A stretch of DNA of 6,031 bases from Acetobacterium sp. (GTDB lineage Bacteria; Bacillota; Clostridia; Eubacteriales; Eubacteriaceae). Positions within the stretch are counted from its first letter, which is position 1. Each line of letters starts with the position of its first letter. Shown one piece after another: positions 1 to 5,069 of this stretch. The stretch covers positions 1 through 6,031 of the forward strand of contig JAKLQL010000591.1 of assembly GCA_022013395.1 (NCBI GenBank), given 5' to 3'. The position numbers and the translations under genes are program-made. The notes below the pieces were generated by a model that saw only the letters and a list, made by a program, of their open reading frames with translations, was not told the origin of the DNA and searched no databases.

Positions 1-71
1 ATCCGGTTTTTGAAAAGTGTTTTACCCAGTTTGATGGGCTCAAACAAGTGTTTATACTTTAATTCTAGCAT
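1..71 (-). CDS. NADH:flavin oxidoreductase / Old Yellow Enzyme family, N-terminus only (partial)
   Basis: The reverse strand has an ATG at 71-69 preceded by a good ribosome binding site (AAAGGAG, complement of 81-87, 9 bases away). It encodes 23 residues before leaving the window, beginning MLELKYKHLFEPIKLGK and continuing to a KNR motif. The pattern 'LFEPIKxGKxxxKNR' is the hallmark start of FMN-dependent Old Yellow Enzyme / 2,4-dienoyl-CoA reductase-like oxidoreductases, where this segment begins the TIM barrel and leads to the first FMN-contacting strand. Such enzymes reduce activated C=C bonds with NAD(P)H. More than 90% of the gene is missing, so the substrate, any C-terminal Fe-S/FAD domain and intactness cannot be judged. 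It is divergent from the PucR-type regulator, which may control it. The family call rests on the N-terminal motif alone but that motif is distinctive. Confidence 0.8.
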   Translation of the reverse strand, partial: MLELKYKHLFEPIKLGKTLFKNR

Positions 72-107
72 AGTGACAATCTCCTTTATTTTTTAGTATA
101 ACTAAAT

Positions 108-116
108 TTTATAACA
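108..116 (-). promoter_or_regulatory. Candidate extended -10 promoter for the flavin oxidoreductase gene
   Basis: On the reverse strand the bases read TGTTATAAA, an extended -10 (TGnTATAAA) about 37 bases upstream of the ATG at 71. This implies a leader of roughly 30 bases. No convincing TTGACA-like -35 lies 17 bases further out, which would fit an activator-dependent promoter. A second possible -10 (TATACT, reverse strand) lies closer to the gene. Assignment is by eye. Confidence 0.35.
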
Positions 117-143
117 GGAATGCCATTGAAGCATCGCACCAAT

Positions 144-171
144 GTCTGAAAATGTGAGCCGGAATTTCGAC
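144..171. promoter_or_regulatory. Imperfect inverted repeat between divergent genes, possible operator
   Basis: GTCTGAAA at 144-151 faces TTTCGAC at 165-171. The arms pair as GTC(T)GAAA/TTTCGAC with one extra base in the left arm and 13 bases between them. It lies between the two candidate divergent -10 elements, where an operator for the adjacent regulator would be expected. In AT-rich DNA a seven-base imperfect repeat can arise by chance, so support is weak. Confidence 0.2.
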
Positions 172-201
172 AATTACTTAAATGATATAAATGCCAAAAC
201 G

Positions 202-210
202 TGATAAAAT
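202..210 (+). promoter_or_regulatory. Candidate extended -10 promoter for the PucR-type regulator
   Basis: TGATAAAAT (TG-n-TAAAAT) is an extended -10 ending 37 bases before the ATG at 248. No clear -35 consensus lies at the expected distance. The predicted leader would be about 30 bases and would carry the GAGAGG ribosome binding site at 232-237. The call is by eye. Confidence 0.35.
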
Positions 211-247
211 AATTAACAGAATAGAATGACTGAGAGGGCCAACAAAA

Positions 248-1795
248 ATGAAAATTAAACTATCCATGATTTTGGATCAATTAAAAGAGTATCCATATGA
301 ATATGTTGAGGGTACTGCTAGCGATCAACTGGGATTTGCCAGTGTTCGTTTGCTCAAATCCTCGGAACAGGGATTCAGATCGGATGTTTTATATCTGGGT
401 TCGGCAGCAGTAGTGCAGCAACTTGACCCACGTCATTTGCCGGCGCAGCTGATTTGCCTTGTTGATTCGTCCAGTTTGTTTGAAATTGAAAAGGTGCAAA
501 CCATCGATCAGGCGTTGATCTGGTCAGATTGCGACATTGAAGTGTGGCTGGACAAAATCACCGACATCATCAGCGAATATTATCAGATGTATGATGAAAT
601 GATCATGCGGATCACCGACAACAAAGGCTTGACTGAAATTATTAATGCAATGACTCCAATTCTCGGCAATCCGCTTTATGTGGCCGATGCTGATTTCAAG
701 GTGTTGGCCCGAACCGATTGTGTTTTAAAAAAGCCAGAAGAATGGCGGCATATTGTTGACAATGGTATTGAGGATGGTTATATTTCCAGCTCGGTCAATG
801 ACTTTTATTATATGAAAGACCTGGTTCTAAAAACCGAACATCAGCATGAACCGGTATTCTTTTCGGGGAATGAACTCTATCCGCACTCTTTTTGCACCAT
901 GAATTTAACCAGTCGCAATAAAAAAATCGGTCTGGTGACCGTATTTGAAACGGAGCATCCATTTTCAATCGGCACAAAAGCGACGATCGAATTTTTCAGT
1001 GACATCCTGATCATGGAGATACAGAAAAACCAGACCATGATCATCAATGAAGGAGTCAAACTGGGTTACCTGTTTGCCGAAATTCTAACCGGCGATCGTC
1101 ATTCTGAAAACGAACTGCAAAAGGTCATCCACTATGTCAATATTGCTTTTCCGAAACCCTTTTTTATCATGGTTTTCCAGTCACGTCATGCCAATCGAAA
1201 TCGCTATGAGTTGACTTTTTTAAGAAAAAAAATCATTGATTTAATAGACAATACTATTTGTATTATTCATCAAAACAATATTGTCATGCTGGCAAACGAT
1301 CAAAGCAGTCGGCAATTTTTTGGTCAGCGTTTGGTCGACATTGAACACTGGCTGCAGGATTCAAAAATGGTGGCTGGGATCAGCGATGACTGCTGTGAGA
1401 TCACGGAAATTCGAAAATCCTATCAGACAGCCCTGACCGCCATCGAATTAGGATTAAAAGCAGAAAAAAAAGGCTTGCTGTTTTCATATGACCGTTACCG
1501 ATTTTCACATCTGATGGATGTAATTGGGCACCTTGAAAACAGTAACGATCTTTGCCATCCTGCGCTAGATAACCTGCGGCTTTATGATGAAAAAAAAGGG
1601 GCTAATCTGGTGGAAACATTGCATTGCTATATGAAAAACGGTCGTTCTCAAGCCCAGACAGCCAAAGAACTGCATCTCCATCGCAGCTCATTGCAATATC
1701 GGCTGACCAAAATGGAAGAAGTCATGGGTGTGCAGCTGGATCATTACCAGACCTTTTTGCATCTGCAGTTGACTTATGAGATATGCAAGCAATGA
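248..1795 (+). CDS. PucR/CdaR-family transcriptional regulator
   Basis: This 515-residue cytoplasmic DNA-binding regulator has the PucR/CdaR layout. Residues 454-515 hold the C-terminal helix-turn-helix (HTH_30 type) with the typical run of tA..L.lHrssLqYRL and a K-x-E-E helix after it. The middle section (about 270-405) resembles the degenerate GGDEF-like CdaR domain. Residues 128-155, with 'ILGNPLYVADADF' followed by VLA, match the start of the small-molecule sensor region seen in many clostridial PucR proteins. The N-terminal 110 residues resemble the purine-catabolism (PucR N-terminal) region, with less certainty. The ATG at 248 is chosen because GAGAGG lies 10 bases upstream. PucR proteins usually activate nearby catabolic genes in response to a metabolite. 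Likely targets are the divergent flavin oxidoreductase and possibly the methyltransferase operon 1 kb downstream; both are inferred from position. The ligand is unknown. No clear terminator follows. Confidence 0.85.
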   Translation: MKIKLSMILDQLKEYPYEYVEGTASDQLGFASVRLLKSSEQGFRSDVLYLGSAAVVQQLDPRHLPAQLICLVDSSSLFEIEKVQTIDQALIWSDCDIEVWLDKITDIISEYYQMYDEMIMRITDNKGLTEIINAMTPILGNPLYVADADFKVLARTDCVLKKPEEWRHIVDNGIEDGYISSSVNDFYYMKDLVLKTEHQHEPVFFSGNELYPHSFCTMNLTSRNKKIGLVTVFETEHPFSIGTKATIEFFSDILIMEIQKNQTMIINEGVKLGYLFAEILTGDRHSENELQKVIHYVNIAFPKPFFIMVFQSRHANRNRYELTFLRKKIIDLIDNTICIIHQNNIVMLANDQSSRQFFGQRLVDIEHWLQDSKMVAGISDDCCEITEIRKSYQTALTAIELGLKAEKKGLLFSYDRYRFSHLMDVIGHLENSNDLCHPALDNLRLYDEKKGANLVETLHCYMKNGRSQAQTAKELHLHRSSLQYRLTKMEEVMGVQLDHYQTFLHLQLTYEICKQ

Positions 1796-2111
1796 TGTAG
1801 CCTTGAAGCAAATAGGATCCGATGCTTTAGCTGTGTAAAAAACATGGAAACCAGGTAATGAGGGGCTCTCTGATCAAGAAACCACCATCAACAATTATTG
1901 TTACTTTGTAATTTTAATGCCAGGACCATGATCGAAAGTAGTGAATTTAGGTTTAAGTGATTTTAAATCATTGATTAATTTCTTCTGAATTCGCGAATCT
2001 GAGAGAAGTTTTATGAAGCAATTTTTAATGGCTTCTAACCAGGTGATCACAACTACTTGGCCGTGATTTTCGTTCAGCCTGAACATTGAAAGCTCTCAGA
2101 TTTTTTCTACG
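1796..2111. other. Low-coding stretch downstream of the regulator
   Basis: Apart from the doubtful reverse ORF at 1901-2086, nothing coding is recognisable here. A 13-base perfect palindrome, AACAATTATTGTT, sits at 1890-1902 and overlaps the stop of that ORF. A weak AAGCA/TGCTT pair lies around a GGATCC just after the regulator gene but has no T-run after it, so it is not called as a terminator. No IS ends, tRNA or CRISPR-like repeats are visible. Confidence 0.4.
1901..2086 (-). CDS. Doubtful small ORF, 61 codons, unknown
   Basis: An open frame on the reverse strand starts at ATG 2086-2084 and ends at TAA 1903-1901, giving 61 residues. A weak GAGAG lies 6-10 bases upstream, and a stop codon sits in frame just before it. 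The product is basic and lysine-rich, with the segment TTFDHGPGIKI near its C-terminus. I recognise no family. There is no signal peptide or membrane segment. It lies immediately beyond the terminator of the SHOCT-like gene on the same strand, so it would need its own promoter. It may be a real small gene, the remnant of a degraded gene, or chance. Confidence 0.25.
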   Translation of the reverse strand: MFRLNENHGQVVVITWLEAIKNCFIKLLSDSRIQKKLINDLKSLKPKFTTFDHGPGIKITK

Positions 2112-2146
2112 AAAAAAATGCGCTGCCAGGAGTAGCCTGACAGCGC
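2112..2146 (-). terminator. Rho-independent terminator of the SHOCT-like gene
   Basis: Arms 2120-2130 and 2136-2146 form an 11-base stem: GCGCTG pairs with CAGCGC and CAGG with CCTG, with one T-G wobble between the two blocks and a 5-base loop. Reading on the reverse strand, the stem is followed by seven T residues (A-run at 2112-2118). The stem lies just 12 bases past the stop codon of the small membrane-protein gene. In the forward direction only a short T-run follows, so it is mainly a reverse-strand terminator. Confidence 0.9.
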
Positions 2147-2158
2147 GCCTTTAAAAAA

Positions 2159-2455
2159 CTAATTAATTTTTCTTAATTCCAGTTTTTTCTTTGAATATTC
2201 TTCATCACTAATCTCACCTGAAGCATAACGTTCATTTAAAATTTCTAAAGAACGATCGGCAAGCGGCCGATTCGAATTTCCTTGTGCGCTTTGATTTCCA
2301 TTTTTTGAAAACCAGACAATCGCGACAACGATCAACACGATCAGTAAAACCATAAACATGATGACACCTCCTGCCATTCCCATTAATCCAAATCCATGAT
2401 GGATACCAGCCATATGACCGAACCCGGATATACCGAACATATTCATGCCCATCAT
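2159..2455 (-). CDS. Small single-pass membrane protein with C-terminal SHOCT-like motif
   Basis: This protein has about 98 residues counted from the ATG at 2455-2453. The N-terminal 28 residues are rich in Met, Gly and His. One strongly hydrophobic helix follows (about residues 29-49, with VLLIVLIVVAIVWF at its end), then a polar Asn/Gln/Ser linker. The C-terminal helix pair reads LEILNERYASGEISDEEY, the 'short C-terminal' SHOCT motif (L..RYA.GEI..eEy...k..L). SHOCT proteins are widespread; the motif probably mediates oligomerisation or interaction, and no biochemical function can be assigned. GGTGAAG just upstream fits ATG 2455 or the adjacent ATG 2452. A TTG at 2467 in the same frame is possible but badly spaced from any ribosome binding site. 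The gene is monocistronic, ends at its own terminator, and is divergent from the GTPase/methyltransferase operon. The Met/His richness may hint at metal contact; that is inference. Confidence 0.75.
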   Translation of the reverse strand: MMGMNMFGISGFGHMAGIHHGFGLMGMAGGVIMFMVLLIVLIVVAIVWFSKNGNQSAQGNSNRPLADRSLEILNERYASGEISDEEYSKKKLELRKIN

Positions 2456-2593
2456 TATCTTCACCAACTTTCTTCATAGTTATAAATCTTGAGTAAATTT
2501 CTTATTGTGATCATACAACAAAGTTATGTAGAAATGATGGAGATTTAGATTAGGCTTAAATTTAAATAAAAACATCAGAATAATCCTATTTTT

Positions 2594-2617
2594 GTAAAAT
2601 CAGCCGTTCGATTTTAC
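2594..2617. repeat. Perfect inverted repeat, possible operator
   Basis: GTAAAATC (2594-2601) and GATTTTAC (2610-2617) are perfect reverse complements separated by 8 bases. The site lies about 97 bases upstream of the operon -10 and roughly 140 bases from the start of the reverse-strand gene, a plausible position for an activator of either. It is not followed by a T-run, so it is unlikely to be a terminator. Confidence 0.4.
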
Positions 2618-2690
2618 CATTTATTTAAAAACTTGCGGTTGATTTTTCAAACAAAGCTGGAATTTTCATAAAATGATACGCTATCGTCCC

Positions 2691-2719
2691 TGTAATCTGG
2701 GTTTTTATTCGTATATAAT
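2691..2719 (+). promoter_or_regulatory. Candidate sigma-A promoter of the methyltransferase operon
   Basis: A consensus TATAAT lies at 2714-2719. Seventeen bases upstream is TGTAAT (2691-2696), a poor match to TTGACA. A perfect -10 with a poor -35 often means dependence on an activator. Transcription would begin near 2726, leaving a leader of about 75 bases before the GTPase start codon. Confidence 0.5.
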
Positions 2720-2801
2720 ACAGATATTACAAAAATGGAGGTGGTTGGTTTAGAAAAAAACGTTTATCGATTCGAATGAGCGAAGAACGGGAGGAGTCAC
2801 T

Positions 2802-3401
2802 TTGAAAATAATTATCTTGGGCGGTTTTTTGGGTTCCGGCAAGACAACGGTGCTTTTACAGCTAGCTCACTATCTGGTGGAACAGTCTTCAGATCAAAAA
2901 AAGACCCAGGTTGCGATCATTGAAAATGAAATTGGACAGATCGGCATTGATGACAAGGTGTTCCGGGGCAACGGTTATGTAGTCCGGGATATTTTTTCTG
3001 GATGTGTCTGCTGTAGTCTCAACAGTGATCTGATCTCCGGGGTCCAAGAGATCAGAAGCATGTCTGATCCTCAGTGGCTGATTATTGAGGCCACCGGGGT
3101 AGCCTTTCCTGATAAGATTGCCGAATCGCTTTTTGTCAATCTGGGTCTGGCATCCCGAATTATTACCCTGATTGATGCCAAGCGCTGGCAACGGATTCGG
3201 GTGCCACTGGCCAATTTAATTGAAGGTCAACTAAGCGATGCCGAAATCGTGCTGATCAATAAAACCGATCTGGTCAATGAAACGGAGCTGCTTGAACTTG
3301 AAAAAGAATTAAGTGGTATTAATCAGGATGCCGGGCTTTACCGAATCAGTGGGATCAGCGACATCAAGGCGGAAATTCTACAGGTGATCCAAAATGGCTA
3401 A
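2802..3401 (+). CDS. CobW/G3E-type P-loop GTPase, short form lacking the C-terminal domain
   Basis: This 199-residue protein carries the full set of G3E GTPase motifs: Walker A GGFLGSGKTT (7-16), ENEIGQIGID (41-50, the family's ENEfGevGiD), the metal-binding CxCC motif in GCVCC (67-71), IEATG (95-99) and the guanine-specificity motif NKTD (153-156). CobW-type relatives (CobW, YeiR, YjiA, ZNG1, nitrile hydratase activators) act as GTP-dependent metal chaperones. Most are above 300 residues because they have a C-terminal CobW_C domain, which is missing here. The start is TTG at 2802, chosen because GGGAGGAG (2789-2796) sits 5 bases upstream and Walker A begins at residue 7 as usual. The gene overlaps the next one by 8 bases, and that gene may supply the missing half. 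It is the first gene of the apparent methyltransferase operon, so its client is probably a component of that pathway; this is inference. Confidence 0.88.
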   Translation: MKIIILGGFLGSGKTTVLLQLAHYLVEQSSDQKKTQVAIIENEIGQIGIDDKVFRGNGYVVRDIFSGCVCCSLNSDLISGVQEIRSMSDPQWLIIEATGVAFPDKIAESLFVNLGLASRIITLIDAKRWQRIRVPLANLIEGQLSDAEIVLINKTDLVNETELLELEKELSGINQDAGLYRISGISDIKAEILQVIQNG

Positions 3402-3801
3402 GGTGATAAACAGTAGCTATTTGACCAAACGGCACCGTTATCAGATCCAGACCACAATCCATGAAGGGGCGCTGGCGGTTTCCGGCGAAATTAGCTGGCC
3501 AGTGATTCAGTTTGAAAAAATACAGCCGATGATTGCGGTAGAGTTCAAAACCTTGGCGGCCTGGGTTGACCAACGTGGGGGAATTGTCGGCCACATCAAA
3601 GGGGTGATTATCACACCGGAGAAGTCAATGATGTTCTCGACAACCGGTGCCGAGGTGCAGTGCCACTTTTGGGAGACTAAAGATGAACCTAAAGACAATG
3701 GACAGATCAGGCTGATAGGGATTGTCTTTAATATCCCTCAACTGGAGCTGGAAGAAAAACTGATGGCTATTTTCGATCGTCTCGAAAAGAGCCGGAAATA
3801 A
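3394..3801 (+). CDS. Small protein, possibly the detached C-terminal half of the CobW-like GTPase
   Basis: This 135-residue soluble protein has no signal peptide or membrane helix. I do not firmly recognise its family. The centre (about 61-85) has a glycine-rich turn followed by VGHIKGVI, then a strand-like section ending in STTGA; a later strand reads IRLIGIVFNI (105-114). A 'GH(L/I)K' strand followed by a glycine/serine section and a hydrophobic strand is reminiscent of the C-terminal beta-sheet domain of CobW-like proteins. The C-terminus (115-135) looks like an amphipathic helix, as at the end of CobW_C domains. The ATG at 3394 has AGGTGA 6 bases upstream and overlaps the GTPase stop by 8 bases, so the two are probably translationally coupled. 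The reading as a split GTPase C-terminal domain rests on weak pattern similarity and on gene order. It could instead be a distinct partner protein. Confidence 0.6.
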   Translation: MAKVINSSYLTKRHRYQIQTTIHEGALAVSGEISWPVIQFEKIQPMIAVEFKTLAAWVDQRGGIVGHIKGVIITPEKSMMFSTTGAEVQCHFWETKDEPKDNGQIRLIGIVFNIPQLELEEKLMAIFDRLEKSRK

Positions 3802-3804
3802 TTG

Positions 3805-3825
3805 TTGATGAAAGTATTGATGAAA
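3805..3825 (+). repeat. Short tandem repeat in the intergenic gap
   Basis: TTGATGAAA occurs at 3805-3813 and again at 3817-3825, 12 bases apart, between the CobW C-half-like gene and the DUF1292-like gene. It is too short to be assigned a role and may be chance or local slippage. Confidence 0.4.
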
Positions 3826-3852
3826 AAGAATCAATCTTAGAGGAATAAAAAG

Positions 3853-4167
3853 ATGACACAGAAAAACGAAACAGTCACAGTCAACTACACCGATGGGGAA
3901 GGTATAGCTTATGAAATGACCATCATTCGGCACTTTACTTTTGGCGATCAGCAATTTGTGCTGACTGTGGAAAAGGACAAACACCATCATGAAGGCGGTG
4001 CATGCGCCTGTCACGATCCTCATAATCATAATCATGAGGATTCGGACAGATCGAAAGCGAAACCACTCTATGTCTTCGAATGGATCACCGGAAGTGAAAC
4101 CGGAAAACTACAATCAGTTAGTGAAGAAATACTTAAGGCACTGGCACCCATTCTGGAAGCAACATAA
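3853..4167 (+). CDS. DUF1292-like protein with His/Cys-rich metal-binding loop
   Basis: This is a 104-residue soluble protein. Residues 7-41 match the DUF1292 pattern: a beta strand, a DGE turn, a second strand ending in a hydrophobic 'F.FGDQQFVL' segment. The C-terminal part (about 69-104) returns to YVFEW and then ends in a helix ending in KALAPIL. Between them (44-63) is an inserted loop with His44-46, Cys51, Cys53, His54, His57, His59 and His61, arranged as HHH, CxC and HxHxH. That is a strong metal-binding signature resembling the His-rich segments of nickel/zinc chaperones (HypB, UreE, SlyD). DUF1292 itself has no established function. AGAGGA (3839-3844) lies 8 bases before the ATG. Its position directly after a CobW-like GTPase suggests that it stores or hands over metal for that GTPase, which is inference. 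Confidence 0.7.
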   Translation: MTQKNETVTVNYTDGEGIAYEMTIIRHFTFGDQQFVLTVEKDKHHHEGGACACHDPHNHNHEDSDRSKAKPLYVFEWITGSETGKLQSVSEEILKALAPILEAT

Positions 4168-4201
4168 AACGAAAAAGGGAACAGACAGGAGAAACAAAAA
4201 T

Positions 4202-5017
4202 ATGATCATAATTGGAGAAAAAATCAATGGCGCAATTCCCTCCACCGCTAAAGCCATTGCGGTGCGAGATACCGAGTTTATTAAGAATCTGGCCCGGATT
4301 CAGACGGCGGCTGGGGTTGACTATATCGATGTCTGCGCGTCGGTGGAGAACAACGTGGAGCTGGAAACCATGAAATGGCTCATTGACATCGTCCAGGAAG
4401 TGACTGACACCCCTATTGCTGTGGACAGTCCCAACGAGCAGACCTGCATTGCGGTCATGAATTATTGCAATAAACCGGGGCTGTTCAACTCGGTTTCCAT
4501 GGAAGGAAATAAGGTGGATCTAGGCTTTGCCGCCATTGCTGACACCGACTGGGAATGTGTAGCGCTGTTAAACAGTGATAAGGGCATTCCTAAAACAGCG
4601 AAAGACCGACTGGATGTTTTTGCTGATATTATGGGCAAAGCCAAAGAATATGGCATTGCCCCATCTCGACTGCATATCGATCCATTGGTGGAAATGCTCT
4701 GCACTTCAGAAGAAGGGGTCGCAATGGTGACAGAAGTCATCCGGGAAATCAAGAAGCAGTACCCGAGCATCCACGTCACCGGAGCCATCAGTAACATTTC
4801 ATTTAATCTACCAGCCAGAAAAACAGTCAATATGGGCTTTACGGTTATGGCTATGATGGCTGGTCTTGATAGTGGCATTCTGGATCCGACCGATCGGGAT
4901 TTAATGGGTATCATCTATGCTACCGAAGCGTTGATGGGTGACGATGAATACTGCGTGGAATATATCCGGGCTTACCGGCAGGGGATCCACGGAGCTGTAA
5001 AAAAACAAAACAACTAA
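4202..5017 (+). CDS. Methyltetrahydrofolate:corrinoid protein methyltransferase (pterin-binding, MtgA/MtvA/AcsE-type)
   Basis: This 271-residue cytoplasmic TIM-barrel enzyme of the pterin-binding family begins IIIGEKINGA (2-11), the usual first strand, where Glu6 and Asn9 are typical pterin-side residues. Further family landmarks are the strand VDYIDVCASV (39-48), DSPN (75-78), NSVSMEGNK (96-104), LHIDPLV (157-163) and GAISNISFNLPARK (194-207). In acetogens this enzyme ('methyltransferase II') moves a methyl group between methyl-Co(III) corrinoid protein and tetrahydrofolate. The ATG at 4202 is preferred over an in-frame ATG at 3989, because AGGAG (4187-4191) precedes it, the family's GEKING motif begins at once, and the longer form would overlap the DUF1292-like gene by 179 bases with non-homologous sequence. 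Full length fits the family. It is the first of three pathway enzymes in the order MtII - corrinoid protein - MtI. Confidence 0.92.
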   Translation: MIIIGEKINGAIPSTAKAIAVRDTEFIKNLARIQTAAGVDYIDVCASVENNVELETMKWLIDIVQEVTDTPIAVDSPNEQTCIAVMNYCNKPGLFNSVSMEGNKVDLGFAAIADTDWECVALLNSDKGIPKTAKDRLDVFADIMGKAKEYGIAPSRLHIDPLVEMLCTSEEGVAMVTEVIREIKKQYPSIHVTGAISNISFNLPARKTVNMGFTVMAMMAGLDSGILDPTDRDLMGIIYATEALMGDDEYCVEYIRAYRQGIHGAVKKQNN

Positions 5018-5021
5018 ATTG

Positions 5022-5052
5022 ATAATCAACACATTTAAATAAAATTGATTAT
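5022..5052 (+). repeat. Inverted repeat / mRNA hairpin between methyltransferase and corrinoid-protein genes
   Basis: ATAATCAA (5022-5029) and TTGATTAT (5045-5052) are perfect reverse complements around a 15-base AT-rich loop. They lie in the 52-base gap, just 3 bases before the AGGAGG of the corrinoid-protein gene. With no T-run it is not a terminator. It could stabilise or process the downstream mRNA, but the all-AU-rich stem is weak. Confidence 0.4.
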
Positions 5053-5069
5053 AATAGGAGGAAGAAAGC

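Larger units (their letters stand above)
2456..2801. promoter_or_regulatory. AT-rich intergenic region between divergent transcription units
   Basis: About 345 bases have no recognisable gene. The region must hold the promoter for the reverse-strand SHOCT-like gene (a weak TATGAT is readable on the reverse strand at 2515-2510) and the rightward operon promoter with TATAAT at 2714-2719. An 8-bp perfect inverted repeat lies at 2594-2617. I saw no tRNA, no cobalamin-riboswitch-like structure and no mobile-element ends. Confidence 0.5.

Noticed and set aside
1801..1840. Terminator after the PucR-type gene
   Set aside because: AAGCA/TGCTT around GGATCC gives only a short, bulged stem and no T-run follows.
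2468..2801. Cobalamin riboswitch in the operon leader
   Set aside because: The leader after the predicted start is only about 75 bases, and I could find no B12-box-like sequence or the multi-helix layout that such a riboswitch needs.
3625..4035. 136-codon reverse ORF opposite the His-rich gene
   Set aside because: It is antisense to two well supported forward genes with ribosome binding sites and recognisable motifs. Its hydrophobic stretches come from the complement of His/Asp-rich codons.
3989..4201. In-frame upstream extension of the pterin-binding methyltransferase starting at ATG 3989
   Set aside because: It has no ribosome binding site, would overlap the DUF1292-like gene in another frame by 179 bases, and its residues do not resemble the family. 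The GEKING motif starts right after ATG 4202, which has AGGAG upstream.
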